64,000 nt of DNA from Amycolatopsis jiangsuensis (GTDB lineage: Bacteria; Actinomycetota; Actinomycetes; Mycobacteriales; Pseudonocardiaceae), in the NCBI RefSeq assembly GCF_014204865.1, contig NZ_JACHMG010000001.1, positions 930,001-994,000 of the forward strand. Reading direction: 5' to 3'. Position numbers and translations under genes: made by a program. The notes beneath the pieces are model-generated. The model was given only the letters and a program-made list of their open reading frames with translations, was not told the origin of the DNA and searched no databases. Position 1 is the stretch's first letter, and each line of letters opens with the position of its first letter. This document shows, one piece after another, positions 1-9,399 of this stretch.

Positions 1-491
1 TGCTGCCGTGGCGGAAGGTGTGGCGCAACATCGTGCTCGGCCTGCGCCGCGGTGGGGAGAACCGCTCACGCGACCGTGCGCTCGCCGAACAGGCACTGAG
101 CGAGGTGCAGCTGGCCGAGCACGCCGACGCGTGGCCGCTGACCCTCTCCGGCGGGGAGGCCCAGCGGGTCTCGCTCGCCCGCGCATTGGTGCGTGAGCCC
201 GACCTGCTGCTGCTCGACGAGCCGTTCGGGGCGCTCGACGCACTGACCCGGCTCGCCATGCACCGGCTCGTCGAGGACCTCTGGCGCACGCACCGGCCCG
301 CCGTCCTGCTGGTGACCCACGACGTGGACGAGGCGCTGGTGCTGGCCGACCGGATCCTGGTGCTGGGCGACGGGCATATCGTCGCGCGGCACCTGCTGGA
401 TCATCCGCGGCCGCGCGCCGCCGCCGACCACGCCGACGTGCGCCGCCGCGTCCTGGCCGATTTGGGAGTGACCGAAAGTGCACCTGCGTAG
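1..491 (+). CDS. ssuB: Aliphatic sulfonate ABC transporter ATP-binding protein (5' partial)
   Basis: The gene enters the window already open, so the N-terminus and Walker A are outside. What remains has the ABC signature LSGGEAQRVSLARA, Walker B with D-loop (LLLLDEPFGALD) and the H-loop histidine in LLVTHDVDEAL. This is the usual nitrate/sulfonate/taurine-type ATPase C-terminal half. It would energise cytoplasmic-side import together with a permease lying upstream of the window. The 3' end overlaps the GTG start of the substrate-binding protein by 14 bp and an SsuD monooxygenase follows, which is why sulfonate is preferred over nitrate or taurine as substrate. Confidence 0.85.
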   Translation, partial: LPWRKVWRNIVLGLRRGGENRSRDRALAEQALSEVQLAEHADAWPLTLSGGEAQRVSLARALVREPDLLLLDEPFGALDALTRLAMHRLVEDLWRTHRPAVLLVTHDVDEALVLADRILVLGDGHIVARHLLDHPRPRAAADHADVRRRVLADLGVTESAPA

Positions 492-1500
492 CACACTGGC
501 CGTGCTGGCCGCCGCCTCGCTGCTGGGCGGACTCGCCGCCTGCTCGTCGTCGGGCGCCGCCACCGGGCCGGCGCCCGTGCCCGCCGCCGTTTCCCCCGCC
601 GAGCTGGCGAAGGTCACGCTCCGGGTGGGCGATCAGAAAGGCGGGGTGAAGTCGTTGCTCACCGCGGCCAAGGCGCTGGGCGACGTGCCGTACCGGATCG
701 AATGGTCCACCTTCACCTCGGGCCCGCCGCTGCTGGAAGCGGCGTCCGCCGGCGCGATCGATCTCGGTCGGGTCGGCAACACGCCGCCGATCTTCGCCGC
801 GGCCGCGAAGGCGAAGATCTCCGTGGTGAGCGTGGCCAAGAGCAACGTCGAGCGGGAAACCATCCTGGTGCCGCCGGATTCCCCGCTGCGGGACGTCGGA
901 TCGTTGCGGGGCAAGACGATCGCCGTCGCGAAGGGTAGCTCGGCGCACGGCCAGCTGCTCAACACGCTGAAGAAGGCCGGACTGTCCACGAAGGACGTCA
1001 AGCTGTCGTTCCTGCAGCCGTCGGAGGCGTACGCGGCGTTCACCCAGCACGAGGTGGACGCGTGGTCGATCTGGGATCCCTATACCGCCCAAGCACAACT
1101 CGACGCGCATGCGCGGGTGCTGGCCGACGGCCGAGGCAGCTCCAACGGCCTGGCCTTCGAGACGGCCGGGAGAAGCGCGCTCGCCGATCCGGGCAAGAAC
1201 ACCGCGATCAAGGACTTCGTGCAACGCGTGGTGAAGGCGCAGGTGTGGGCGAACACGCACCACGACGAGTGGGCACGGGCGTGGGCGGCGGAGACCGGGC
1301 TGAAGCCCGCTGTCGCGCAGAAGACCGTAGCCGCGGGCCGCGACGTGCCCGCACCGCTGGACGATGCGGTGATCGCCTCGGAGCAGCAGCTGGCCGACGC
1401 GTTCACCGAGGAGGGCACGCTGCCCGGGAAGGTGGACTTCTCGGCGTTCGCCGATCGCCGTTACGGACCCGAGATCGAGGCCGTGAGGAGGAACGGATGA
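478..1500 (+). CDS. ssuA: Aliphatic sulfonate ABC transporter substrate-binding lipoprotein
   Basis: This 340-residue protein has a short basic N-terminus, a hydrophobic stretch and a lipobox (LGGLAAC, Cys about residue 22), so it should be a membrane-anchored extracellular lipoprotein. The body reads as a SsuA/NMT1-like periplasmic-binding fold, with a segment covering DLGRVGNTPP where the family binds oxyanions and a typical GSSAHGQLL segment. The GTG at 478 is chosen because it alone supplies the signal peptide. It overlaps ssuB by 14 bp, and its stop overlaps the ssuD ATG by 3 bp, so the three genes are one operon. The role inferred is capture of alkanesulfonates for desulfonation by SsuD. 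Confidence 0.88.
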   Translation: MHLRSTLAVLAAASLLGGLAACSSSGAATGPAPVPAAVSPAELAKVTLRVGDQKGGVKSLLTAAKALGDVPYRIEWSTFTSGPPLLEAASAGAIDLGRVGNTPPIFAAAAKAKISVVSVAKSNVERETILVPPDSPLRDVGSLRGKTIAVAKGSSAHGQLLNTLKKAGLSTKDVKLSFLQPSEAYAAFTQHEVDAWSIWDPYTAQAQLDAHARVLADGRGSSNGLAFETAGRSALADPGKNTAIKDFVQRVVKAQVWANTHHDEWARAWAAETGLKPAVAQKTVAAGRDVPAPLDDAVIASEQQLADAFTEEGTLPGKVDFSAFADRRYGPEIEAVRRNG

Positions 1501-2654
1501 GCCTGAAACTGCACTGGTTCCTGCCGACCACCGGGGACGGCCGGACCATCGTGGAACGCTTCCACGCCAAGAAATCGCTCGGGCCGAGTGCACAGCGGAC
1601 CGCGGACCTGGACTACCTCGCACAGGTCGCCCGGGCAGCCGAGTACCAGGGTTTCGAGGGTGTGCTGACGCCGACCGGCACCTGGTGCGAGGACGCGTGG
1701 CTGACCACCGCGGCACTGATCCGTGAGACGTCGAGACTGAAGTTCCTGATCGCGTTCCGGCCCGGGGTCGTCTCGCCGACGCTGGCCGCGCAGATGGCTG
1801 GCACCTTCCAGCGGCTGTCCGCGGGCCGGGCGCTGCTGAACATCGTCACCGGCGGGGACGCGGTCGAGCAACGCCGGTTCGGCGACTGGCACGACCACGA
1901 CGAACGGTATGCGCGGACCGACGAATTCCTGTCCATCGTGCGCGGAGTGTGGTCGGGCAAGCCCTTCGACTTCACCGGAAACCACCTGCGGGTGGAAGGA
2001 GCGACGACGCTGGCCCAGCCGGATCCGGTGCCGCCGCTGTATTTCGGCGGCTCGTCGCCCGCCGCGCTCCCCGTTGCGGCCCGGCACGCGGACGTGTACC
2101 TCACCTGGGGTGAGCCACCCGCGCAGGTCGCCGAAAAGATCGCCAGGGTGCGCGAGCTGGCCGAGGCCAACGGGCGCACCGTCCGGTTCGGGGTGCGGCT
2201 GCACACGATCGCCCGCGACAGCTCGGCCGAGGCCTGGGCGGAGGCGCAGAAGCTGCTGGACGCGCTGAGCCCGGAGCAGATCACCCAGGCGCAGGCGACC
2301 CTCGCGGCGAGCGAGTCGGTCGGCCAGCGCCGGATGGTCGCGCTGCACGGCGGGCGGAGCGCCACCTCCGCGCGACAGCTGGAAATCCACCCGCACCTGT
2401 GGGCGGGTATCGGCCTGGTGCGCGGCGGCGCGGGCACCGCGCTGGTCGGCAGTCACGCGGAGATCGCGGACCTGATCGAGGAGTACCACGCTGCCGGGAT
2501 CAGCGAGTTCGTGCTGTCCGGATACCCGCATCTGGAGGAGGCGTACTGGTTCGGCGAGGGAGTCCGCCCGGAGCTGGCCCGGCGGGGCCTGCTGGCCGGC
2601 GTTCCGGCGGCGCCCTCGCTCGCGGTCGCGGAACAGACGGTGGCGGCGCAGTAG
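1497..2654 (+). CDS. ssuD: FMNH2-dependent alkanesulfonate monooxygenase
   Basis: This 385-residue luciferase-like monooxygenase cleaves the C-S bond of alkanesulfonates to give an aldehyde and sulfite, using reduced flavin from a partner reductase not seen here. The start MSLKLHWFLPT, the PTGTWCEDAW segment (active-site Cys region), LTWGEPP and the C-terminal VLSGYPHLEEAYWFGE closely resemble E. coli SsuD, and length is typical (about 380). An upstream extension of the frame runs through ssuA and is rejected: the ATG at 1497 has a GGAGGAACGG ribosome site and forms an ATGA overlap with ssuA. No ssuE-like reductase gene is in the window. Confidence 0.93.
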   Translation: MSLKLHWFLPTTGDGRTIVERFHAKKSLGPSAQRTADLDYLAQVARAAEYQGFEGVLTPTGTWCEDAWLTTAALIRETSRLKFLIAFRPGVVSPTLAAQMAGTFQRLSAGRALLNIVTGGDAVEQRRFGDWHDHDERYARTDEFLSIVRGVWSGKPFDFTGNHLRVEGATTLAQPDPVPPLYFGGSSPAALPVAARHADVYLTWGEPPAQVAEKIARVRELAEANGRTVRFGVRLHTIARDSSAEAWAEAQKLLDALSPEQITQAQATLAASESVGQRRMVALHGGRSATSARQLEIHPHLWAGIGLVRGGAGTALVGSHAEIADLIEEYHAAGISEFVLSGYPHLEEAYWFGEGVRPELARRGLLAGVPAAPSLAVAEQTVAAQ

Positions 2655-2730
2655 CCACCGCGAGGACCACACTGGAGTGCGGGAAGGAGGGCACGGCGGT
2701 CGCGGTCGGAAGGGCCCGGCGTACCAGCGT

Positions 2731-2749
2731 TTAGCTTAGGCTAACCTAG
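2731..2749. promoter_or_regulatory. Iron box (IdeR/DmdR-type operator)
   Basis: TTAGCTTAGGCTAACCTAG is a near-perfect match to the actinobacterial IdeR/DtxR/DmdR1 operator, a 19-bp inverted repeat centred on TAGGCTAA. It lies 52 bp before the GTG of the siderophore-binding lipoprotein gene and nothing lies between, so iron-dependent repression of that gene is expected. The repressor itself is not in this window. Confidence 0.85.
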
Positions 2750-2800
2750 TGGCGTGCGCCGCGTCCGGCTGCGGAGCCGGGAGAAAGGTCCGTCGTCATC

Positions 2801-3799
2801 GTGAAGAAGAAACCCGCCCTCCTCGGCGCCTTGTCCGCCGCCGTGCTGCTGCTGAGTGCCTGCTCGAGCGGATCGGACACCCCGGAATCCGGCGGCAGCC
2901 CGAACACGGCGTCGAACAGCTCCGCGTACCCGGTGACCGTGCCGACGAAATTCGGTGACGTGACCGTGGAGAAGAAGCCCGAACGCGTCGTCGCGCTCGG
3001 CTGGGGTGACGCGGAGACAGCGCTGGAACTGGGCGTCCAGCCGGTCGGCGCATCCGACTGGCTGCAGTTCGGCGGCACCGGTGTGGGCCCGTGGGACGCC
3101 GGGAAGTACCAGAACCCACCGGAGATCATCCAGACCCAGGACCCCAGCTACGAGAAGATCGCCGCGCTGCGGCCGGACCTGATCCTCGACGTGCGCGGCT
3201 CCGGTGACCAGCGACGGCACGATCTGCTGGCCAAGATCGCTCCCACGGTCGGGATCCCGGCCGGAGCGGAGAACTACCTCACCTCCACCGAACAGGAGAC
3301 CACCACCATCGCCGCAGCCCTGGGCGTCAAGAAGCAGGGGGAGGAGCTGCTGGCCCAGGTGGACAAGGCCTTCTCCGCGGCGGCCGAGGCGCACCCGGGG
3401 TGGAAGGGCAAATCCGTGACGGTCGCGACCCGCACGTCCGAGGGCTGGGGCGCCTACACCGAGGGCGACGTGCGGCTCGGCTTCCTGCAGAAGCTGGGCT
3501 TCCAGCAGTCCCCGGCCATCGCGAAGCTCAAGCCGAACTCGGGCGGTTTCTCGGCCTCGATCTCCGGCGAGCAGCTCGGTCTCCTCGACGCGGACCTGCT
3601 CGTCGCGTTCCCGATCTTCATCGACCGCAAGCAGATCGCCGACGAACCCCAGTGGAAGCTGATTCCCGCGGTGAAGGACGGCCGTTCCGTCGTGATCGAC
3701 GGCGAGCTGTCGAACGCGTTCTCCGCCGGTACGCCGGGTGCGCAGCGCTACGCGCTCGAAAAGCTCGTGCCGCTCATGGAGAAGACCGGCCTCAAGTAG
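2801..3799 (+). CDS. Iron-siderophore ABC transporter substrate-binding lipoprotein
   Basis: This 332-residue protein starts with a basic N-terminus, hydrophobic core and lipobox (LLSACSS), then a class III periplasmic-binding fold. The pattern [20 protein letters not shown] and [14 protein letters not shown] is typical of FepB/CeuE/CdtB-type siderophore receptors. The GTG start follows a GAGAAAGG ribosome site. It is monocistronic here: the next gene converges on it 4 bp away, so its permease and ATPase partners must be elsewhere. The iron box 52 bp upstream supports an iron-uptake role. The exact siderophore cannot be read from sequence. Confidence 0.9.
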   Translation: MKKKPALLGALSAAVLLLSACSSGSDTPESGGSPNTASNSSAYPVTVPTKFGDVTVEKKPERVVALGWGDAETALELGVQPVGASDWLQFGGTGVGPWDAGKYQNPPEIIQTQDPSYEKIAALRPDLILDVRGSGDQRRHDLLAKIAPTVGIPAGAENYLTSTEQETTTIAAALGVKKQGEELLAQVDKAFSAAAEAHPGWKGKSVTVATRTSEGWGAYTEGDVRLGFLQKLGFQQSPAIAKLKPNSGGFSASISGEQLGLLDADLLVAFPIFIDRKQIADEPQWKLIPAVKDGRSVVIDGELSNAFSAGTPGAQRYALEKLVPLMEKTGLK

Positions 3800-3803
3800 C
3801 CGC

Positions 3804-4568
3804 TCAGCTTTCGGAGATCGTCCGCGACAGCGCGAGCGCGACCGTGCGGACGGCCGGGGCGACCCGTTCCGTGCGCATCCGCGTCGCCCAGCCGGAAATG
3901 GACACCGCGGCGACGGCGAGCCCGTTCGCGTCCACGAGGGGGCTCGCCGCGCAGACCACGCCGACGCCGGATTCCTCGCGTTCGAGGGCGATGCCGTCGT
4001 CGCGGATACGGGCCAGCTGGCGGCGCAGCAGACCGGGCGCGGTGATCGTGCGGCTGCTCACCCGGGGCAGTCCGGCCTCGATCACGCGCGTCACCACGTC
4101 GGCGGGGGAGCGGGACAGGATGGCCTTCCCGACTCCGGTGGCGTGCGCCGGGAACCGGCCGCCGATCCGGGACGGCAGGTCCGGCGCGTCCGGTCCGCGC
4201 AGCACGTCCAGGTACACCACCTCGGTGCCTTCCAGCACGGCGAGGTGCACGGTGTTGCGCGTGGCTTCCCGCAGATCGGCCAGGTAGGGCCGCGCGGCCT
4301 CGACCAGCCCGCGACGGCGCACGGCCAGCTGGCCGATCTCGAACAGCCGCAACCCGAGCCGCACCGAAGTGCCGTCACGTTCCAGCAGCCCGGTGTCCGC
4401 GAGATGCCCGGCCAACCGGTGCACGGTCGTCTTCGCCAGTCCGGTGCGCCGCGCCAGCTCCGACACGCCCAGCACGTCGTCGCCCGGCCGGAAGGCGTCG
4501 AGCAGTGCGGCGATGCGTGCCGCGACGAGTCCGTCGGCCGGCTGATCGTTCCGCCCAGTGGTACGCAT
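3804..4568 (-). CDS. IclR family transcriptional regulator
   Basis: A 254-residue regulator (260 if the alternative ATG at 4586 is used). An N-terminal winged helix-turn-helix ([20 protein letters not shown]) is followed by the IclR effector domain, including a [15 protein letters not shown] segment typical of the family's ligand pocket. I prefer the inner ATG because the outer one leaves only 21 bp before the divergent dehydrogenase gene at 4608; neither has a strong ribosome site. The divergent layout suggests it controls the aldehyde dehydrogenase/aldolase pair. The effector is unknown. Confidence 0.88.
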   Translation of the reverse strand: MRTTGRNDQPADGLVAARIAALLDAFRPGDDVLGVSELARRTGLAKTTVHRLAGHLADTGLLERDGTSVRLGLRLFEIGQLAVRRRGLVEAARPYLADLREATRNTVHLAVLEGTEVVYLDVLRGPDAPDLPSRIGGRFPAHATGVGKAILSRSPADVVTRVIEAGLPRVSSRTITAPGLLRRQLARIRDDGIALEREESGVGVVCAASPLVDANGLAVAAVSISGWATRMRTERVAPAVRTVALALSRTISES

Positions 4569-4607
4569 GTGTTGAGTGTGCCCCATCCCGGCGAGGACGG
4601 TGCAGGC

Positions 4608-5510
4608 ATGGCGGAACGCAAGGTGACGGCCGCGATCGTCGGCCCGGGCAACATCGGTACGGATCTGCTCGCCAAGTTACGGCGCAGCGAGCACGTCGAA
4701 GTGCGCTACATGGTCGGGGTCGACCCGGCCTCGGACGGGCTCGCCCGTGCCGCGGAACTCGGGCTGGAGACCTCGGCCGAGGGCGTGGACTGGCTGCTTT
4801 CCCGCGCCGAACCACCGCAGCTGGTGTTCGAGGCGACATCGGCGAAAGCGCATCTGGCCAACGCCCCGCGCTACGCCGACGCCGGGATCCGCGCGATCGA
4901 CCTGACGCCGGCCGCGATCGGCCCGTTCACCTGTCCCGCGGTGAACCCGCCGGACCGCCTCGGTGCCCGCAACGTCAACCTGATCACCTGCGGTGGACAG
5001 GCCACCATTCCGATCGTGCACGCGGTGTCGCGGGTGACGCCGGTGCCGTACGCGGAGATCGTGGCGTCGGTGTCGTCGCGCTCGGCGGGGCCCGGCACCC
5101 GCGCGAACATCGACGAGTTCACGGTGACCACCGCGCGCGGCATCGAACAGGTCGGCGGCGCGGAGAAGGGGCGCGCGATCATCATCATCAATCCGATGGA
5201 TCCGCCGATGATCATGCGGGACACCGTGTTCTGCGCGGTCGATCCGGACACCGACTTCGCCGCGGTGACCGAGTCGATCCAGCGGATGGTCGGCGAAGTG
5301 CAGCGGTACGTACCGGGGTACCGGCTCAAGGCCGAACCGCAGTTCGACCCGCCGCGCCCGGACTGGGGTGGCCGCGCCCGCGTCGGCGTGTTCCTCGAGG
5401 TCGCCGGCAACGGTGACTACCTGCCCACCTACGCGGGCAACCTCGACATCATGACCGCGGCCGCGGCCAGGGTCGGGGATCTCTTCGCCGCACAGGAGGT
5501 GGCCGCGTGA
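4608..5510 (+). CDS. Acetaldehyde dehydrogenase (acetylating)
   Basis: A 300-residue CoA-acylating aldehyde dehydrogenase of the MhpF/DmpF/BphJ/HsaG type. It converts the acetaldehyde or propanal released by its partner aldolase into acyl-CoA with NAD+. Seen: N-terminal Rossmann loop [12 protein letters not shown], the [16 protein letters not shown] segment with the catalytic Cys, and conserved C-terminal [18 protein letters not shown]. The ATG at 4608 matches family length; the frame is open further upstream but only as antisense of the IclR gene. It overlaps the aldolase start by 4 bp, fitting the known physical complex with substrate channelling. Confidence 0.93.
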   Translation: MAERKVTAAIVGPGNIGTDLLAKLRRSEHVEVRYMVGVDPASDGLARAAELGLETSAEGVDWLLSRAEPPQLVFEATSAKAHLANAPRYADAGIRAIDLTPAAIGPFTCPAVNPPDRLGARNVNLITCGGQATIPIVHAVSRVTPVPYAEIVASVSSRSAGPGTRANIDEFTVTTARGIEQVGGAEKGRAIIIINPMDPPMIMRDTVFCAVDPDTDFAAVTESIQRMVGEVQRYVPGYRLKAEPQFDPPRPDWGGRARVGVFLEVAGNGDYLPTYAGNLDIMTAAAARVGDLFAAQEVAA

Positions 5511-6529
5511 ACAGCGAAGTCCGGCTCGTCGACACGACGCTGCGCGACGGCAGCCACGCGATGGCCCACCAGTTCACCGAACGGCAGGTGCGCGACACCG
5601 TCCGCGCGCTCGACGACGCCGGGATCTCGCTGATCGAGGTGACCCACGGCGACGGCCTCGGCGGCTCCACCTTCAACTACGGCTTTTCCCTGGTGGACGA
5701 ACGGGATCTGATCGCCGCCGCGGTGGACGAGGCGACCCGCGCCACGATCGCCGTTCTTCTGCTGCCGGGGCTCGGCACGGTCACCGACCTGCGTGCGGCG
5801 GCCGACCTCGGCGCCGGCGCGGTCCGGATCGCCACGCACTGCACCGAAGCGGACGTGTCCATCCAGCACTTCGGCGCCGCCCGCGATCTCGGCCTGGAAA
5901 CGGTCGGCTTCCTGATGCTGTCGCACATGTCCACTCCGGAGGACCTGGCGAAACAGGGCCGCATCATGGTCGATGCCGGCTGCCAGTGCGTGTACGTGGT
6001 GGACTCGGCCGGTGCGCTGATCCTGGAGGAGGCCGCCGACCGCGTCGCCGCGCTGGTCGCGGAATTCGGGGACGAGGCCCAGGTCGGGTACCACGGGCAC
6101 CAGAACCTCAGCTTCGGCGTCGCCAACTCGGTGCTCGCCCACCGCGCCGGTGCCCGGCAGATCGACGGCTCGCTCACCGCACTCGGGGCCGGGGCCGGGA
6201 ATTCGCCCACCGAAGTGCTGGCGGCGACCTTCGACCGGCTCGGCGTCAAGACCGGGGTGGACAAGGACGTGCTGATGGACGCTGCGGAGAACGTGGTGAA
6301 GAAGTACCTGACGCGGCTGCCGGTGATGGACCGGTCGTCGATCGTGCAGGGCTACGCCGGGGTGTACTCGAGCTTCCTGCTGCACGCCGAACGCGCGGCC
6401 GAGCGCTATGGCGTGCCGGCGCACGAAATCCTGTACCGGGTGGGTGCCGAACGCTACGTCGGCGGGCAGGAGGACATGATCATCGACATCGCCCTGCGGC
6501 TGCGGGAAGAGCAGGCCGCGACGCGGTGA
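5507..6529 (+). CDS. 4-hydroxy-2-oxovalerate aldolase
   Basis: A 340-residue class II pyruvate aldolase (DmpG/BphI/HsaF/MhpE). It splits 4-hydroxy-2-oxoacids into pyruvate and an aldehyde passed to the dehydrogenase encoded just upstream. Seen: the N-terminal [16 protein letters not shown] motif with the metal-ligand Asp and catalytic Arg, [15 protein letters not shown] with metal-binding His residues, and the C-terminal communication domain. GTG start overlaps the previous stop (GTGA). The usual third partner, 2-hydroxypentadienoate hydratase, is absent from this locus, so the upstream ring-cleavage pathway (aromatic or sterol) cannot be named. Confidence 0.93.
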   Translation: MNSEVRLVDTTLRDGSHAMAHQFTERQVRDTVRALDDAGISLIEVTHGDGLGGSTFNYGFSLVDERDLIAAAVDEATRATIAVLLLPGLGTVTDLRAAADLGAGAVRIATHCTEADVSIQHFGAARDLGLETVGFLMLSHMSTPEDLAKQGRIMVDAGCQCVYVVDSAGALILEEAADRVAALVAEFGDEAQVGYHGHQNLSFGVANSVLAHRAGARQIDGSLTALGAGAGNSPTEVLAATFDRLGVKTGVDKDVLMDAAENVVKKYLTRLPVMDRSSIVQGYAGVYSSFLLHAERAAERYGVPAHEILYRVGAERYVGGQEDMIIDIALRLREEQAATR

Positions 6530-6531
6530 GT

Positions 6532-7128
6532 TCAGGAACCGAGGGCGTCCGCGCCGAGCACCAGCCGTACGCAGTGCTCGACCAGGCGTTCGCGGGACAC
6601 CCGCAGCGTGCCGTCGAGGTAGGCGATGAACACGTTGCTCAGCGCGCCGACGAGGCCGATCGACACCAGCTGCCGGCTGGTCTCGTCGCCGCGCGAGAGC
6701 TGCTCCCCGACGAGCGCGGCGAACGCGGGCAGCAGATGGCGTCCGCGATGGGTGAGCGCGGGATCGGTCAGCGGCGCGAGCAGCAGCACGCGGCCGAGCC
6801 GCCGGTCTTCGAGCACCAGCTCGACGAACGCGGTCACCGCGTGCTCGGCCCGCCGCCGCGGTTCCGCCACGTCGAGCACGGCGTCGACGAGGACTTGCCG
6901 GGCGCGCTCGCCGGCATGCTCGTAGACAGCGGCGACGAGTTCTTCGCGGTCGGAAAAGCTCTCGTAGAAGTACCGTTCGGTGAGCTTCGCGCGGCGGCAC
7001 ACCGCGCGGACGCTCACCGCCGCGGATCCGTCCGCGCCGAGCAGCTCGAGACCGGCGCCGATGAGCTGGGCGCGCCGCTGCGCGCGACGGTCCTCCAGCG
7101 TGGTGCCCGCCCACGTGCGGCCCGGCAT
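6532..7128 (-). CDS. TetR family transcriptional regulator
   Basis: A 198-residue repressor. The N-terminal helix-turn-helix reads SVRAVCRRAKLTERYFYESF, followed by a helical ligand domain. The ATG at 7128 has a strong TGAGGAG ribosome site. It ends 3 bp from the converging aldolase gene and is divergent from the MpaB-type oxygenase gene, with a long inverted repeat between the two starts. It therefore very likely represses the oxygenase operon and itself. The inducer is not predictable from the sequence. Confidence 0.9.
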   Translation of the reverse strand: MPGRTWAGTTLEDRRAQRRAQLIGAGLELLGADGSAAVSVRAVCRRAKLTERYFYESFSDREELVAAVYEHAGERARQVLVDAVLDVAEPRRRAEHAVTAFVELVLEDRRLGRVLLLAPLTDPALTHRGRHLLPAFAALVGEQLSRGDETSRQLVSIGLVGALSNVFIAYLDGTLRVSRERLVEHCVRLVLGADALGS

Positions 7129-7186
7129 CTCCGCTCCTCACTGTCGATTCGGCGCTGTCGATCACTTGCTTCCGGTCCCGCCATGT

Positions 7187-7232
7187 TGACCACGGCTGTT
7201 GTCACATCCTAACCTGACAACAGCCGTAGTCA
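7187..7232. promoter_or_regulatory. Long inverted-repeat operator for the adjacent TetR regulator
   Basis: The left arm TGACCACGGCTGTTGTCA (7187-7204) and right arm TGACAACAGCCGTAGTCA (7215-7232) are reverse complements at 17 of 18 positions, with a 10-bp spacer. It sits between the divergent TetR (start 7128) and oxygenase (start 7259) genes. The arms could bind one dimer each or form a large single site. Assignment to the TetR protein is inferred from position. Confidence 0.8.
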
Positions 7233-7258
7233 GTTCGCCGATCCGCCGAGGAGCCGCG

Positions 7259-8188
7259 ATGACCGGGGAGACTCCCGAGCCGCTGGGCCCGGATTCGCTG
7301 ACCTGGAAGTACTTCGGCGACTGGCGTGGACTGCTGATCGCGCTGTGGGCCGGTTCGATGCAGAACATGCATCCCGGCCTCGGCGCCGGCGTCGAACAGC
7401 ATTCCCGGTTCTTCGCCGAACGCTGGCAGCGGCTGTTCCGCTCGCTCTACCCGATCGGCGGCGTGGTCTACGACGGGCCGGGTGCCGCGCACACCGCACT
7501 GGAGGTGCGGGGCTACCACGACCGGATCAAGGGCGTCGACGCGCAGGGCCGCCGCTACCACGCGCTCGACCCGGAGACGTTCTACTGGGCCCATGCCACG
7601 TTCTTCGTCAGCACGATCTTGATCGCCGACCACTTCATGGGCGGGATCGGGGAGCCGGAGAAGCGGAGGCTGTTCGAGGAGCACGTGCGCTGGTGGCGGA
7701 TGTACCGGATGACGATGCGTCCGGTGCCGGAGTCCTGGGAGGACTTCCAGCGCTACTGGAAGCACATGTGCGCCGAGGTGTTGGAGGACAACAAGGCCAC
7801 CAGGGACGTGCTCGATCTGCGCGGGATCGCGAAGCCGCCGTTCCTCCCGTGGCTGCCGGATCCGTTGTGGCGTCCGGCCGCGGCGCTGATCGCGCGTGGA
7901 TTCGTCTGGCTCACCGTGGGGCTGTACGACCCGGAAGTGCGCGAACTGCTGGGCTACCGCTGGTCGGCCCGTGACGAGCGGGTGCACCGCCGGGCGGGGA
8001 AGCTGATCGACGCGGTGTTCGGGCTCGTCCCGCACGACCGCCGCTACCATCCGCGGGCCCGGGCAGGCTGGCGCCGTGCGCGTGGCGTGCGGGCCACGGA
8101 CGCGCCGCTGGTCGAGACTCCACGGAGGAACCTGCCGCCGCTCGCCGAGCGCGGCAAGCCGGAGCACTACTGCCCGGAGGTGCCGTGA
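7259..8188 (+). CDS. MpaB/latex-clearing-type oxygenase family protein (DUF2236)
   Basis: A 309-residue protein of the oxygenase MpaB family. Family traits seen are an early GLLIALWAGSMQNMHPGLGAGVEQHS segment in parts, the FYWAHATFFVS stretch with a conserved His thought to bind heme in characterised relatives, and a helical C-terminus. Start choice: ATG at 7259 with GAGGAG six bases upstream; the longer frame to 7199 would run through the operator. Under likely TetR control. The substrate is unknown; relatives range from fungal mycophenolate enzymes to rubber oxygenase. The LLM oxidoreductase follows 61 bp downstream in the same direction. Confidence 0.85.
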   Translation: MTGETPEPLGPDSLTWKYFGDWRGLLIALWAGSMQNMHPGLGAGVEQHSRFFAERWQRLFRSLYPIGGVVYDGPGAAHTALEVRGYHDRIKGVDAQGRRYHALDPETFYWAHATFFVSTILIADHFMGGIGEPEKRRLFEEHVRWWRMYRMTMRPVPESWEDFQRYWKHMCAEVLEDNKATRDVLDLRGIAKPPFLPWLPDPLWRPAAALIARGFVWLTVGLYDPEVRELLGYRWSARDERVHRRAGKLIDAVFGLVPHDRRYHPRARAGWRRARGVRATDAPLVETPRRNLPPLAERGKPEHYCPEVP

Positions 8189-8249
8189 AGCACTCTGGTT
8201 CCCTCGAAGGAACCTGCACGGACTTCGGGACACACCACAGGAGGGTTGC

Positions 8250-9275
8250 ATGAAGCTGGGCTTTCACCTCGGGTACTGGGGCAGCGGGCCGATTCCGGGC
8301 GCGCTGGAGGCGGTGCTCGAGGCCGAGGCGCTCGGGTTCGATTCGGTCTGGTCGGCCGAGGCCTACGGTTCGGACGCGTTCACGCCGCTGGCCTGGGTGG
8401 GTTCCTCGACCAGCAGGGTCAAGCTGGGCACCAACATCGTGCAGATGTCGGCGCGCACGCCGACCGCGACCGCGATGAGCGCGCTGACCATGGACCACCT
8501 TTCCGGCGGCCGGTTCGTGCTCGGGCTGGGCGCGTCCGGCCCGCAGGTGGTGGAAGGCTGGTACGGGCAGCCGTACCCGAAACCGCTGGCGCGCACGCGG
8601 GAGTACGTCGAGGTGATCCGCAAGGTCCTCGCCCGCGAGGAACCGGTGACGCTGGACGGGCAGTTCTTCCAGCTCCCGTTGCGGGGCGGGGCCGGGCTCG
8701 GCAAGCCGCTCAAGCCGACCGTGCACCCGCTGCGTGCCGATCTGCCGATCTACCTCGCCGCGGAGGGCCCGAAGAACGTCGCGCTGGCCGCCGAGATCTG
8801 CGATGGGTGGCTGCCGCTGTTCTTCTCGCCCAAGGCCGACGGGTTCTACCGCGCGGCACTGGAAGAGGGTTTCGCGCGGGAAGGCGCGCGGCGCGGTCTC
8901 GCCGATTTCGAGGTGGCCGCGTCGGTGCCGGTCATCGTGCACGAGGACGTCGAGGAGGCGGCTAGCTGGATCAAACCCGCGCTGGCGCTTTACATCGGCG
9001 GAATGGGGGCGAAGGCGGTGAATTTCCACCACGACGTGTTCGCGCGGCTCGGCTACGGCGACGTGGCCGACCAGGTGCAGGAGCTCTACCTCGCCGGCCG
9101 CAAGGAGGACGCGGTGGCCGCGATCCCGACGTCGCTGGTGGAGGACACCTCGCTGATCGGCCCGCCGGAGAAGATCCGCGAAGAGCTGGCCGCCTGGGAG
9201 GACACCGTGGTGACCACGTTGCTGCTGCGCGGCGACGCCGGTTCACTCGCCAAGGCCGCCGACGCACTCTCGTGA
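8250..9275 (+). CDS. LLM class F420-dependent oxidoreductase
   Basis: A 341-residue bacterial-luciferase-like TIM barrel. The start MKLGFHLGYWGSG, the LGTNIVQMSARTPTATAMSA segment and RFVLGLGASGPQVVEGWYG are typical of the actinobacterial F420-dependent LLM subfamily (MSMEG_2256-like). The ATG at 8250 follows an AGGAGGG ribosome site; the longer frame is antisense noise. A 6-bp hairpin (GGTTCC/GGAACC, 8197-8214) lies in the gap after the oxygenase gene and may soften read-through. The substrate is unknown; pairing with the MpaB-type gene suggests a shared oxidative pathway. Confidence 0.87.
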   Translation: MKLGFHLGYWGSGPIPGALEAVLEAEALGFDSVWSAEAYGSDAFTPLAWVGSSTSRVKLGTNIVQMSARTPTATAMSALTMDHLSGGRFVLGLGASGPQVVEGWYGQPYPKPLARTREYVEVIRKVLAREEPVTLDGQFFQLPLRGGAGLGKPLKPTVHPLRADLPIYLAAEGPKNVALAAEICDGWLPLFFSPKADGFYRAALEEGFAREGARRGLADFEVAASVPVIVHEDVEEAASWIKPALALYIGGMGAKAVNFHHDVFARLGYGDVADQVQELYLAGRKEDAVAAIPTSLVEDTSLIGPPEKIREELAAWEDTVVTTLLLRGDAGSLAKAADALS

Positions 9276-9325
9276 GGGCGGACGGGCCGGTACCGAAGGT
9301 GCCGGACGACGGTGGCACGATTCGT

Positions 9326-9347
9326 CGGTGACCCCTAGCGGTCACCG
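9326..9347. promoter_or_regulatory. Inverted repeat before the GPH transporter operon
   Basis: CGGTGACC and GGTCACCG form perfect 8-bp arms around a 6-bp CCTAGC spacer, 52 bp ahead of the transporter start. It resembles an operator more than a terminator because no T-run follows. No regulator gene is adjacent, so the binding protein is unknown. It could also act as a weak terminator for the LLM gene. Confidence 0.5.
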
Positions 9348-9399
9348 GCGGAGATGGGCCAGGCATGGCGTCCGCCGGACCGCCCTTCCAGGAGGACCC

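Noticed and set aside
1062..1496. Longer ssuD start inside ssuA
   Set aside because: The added 145 codons are out-of-frame ssuA sequence; the ATG at 1497 matches SsuD exactly.
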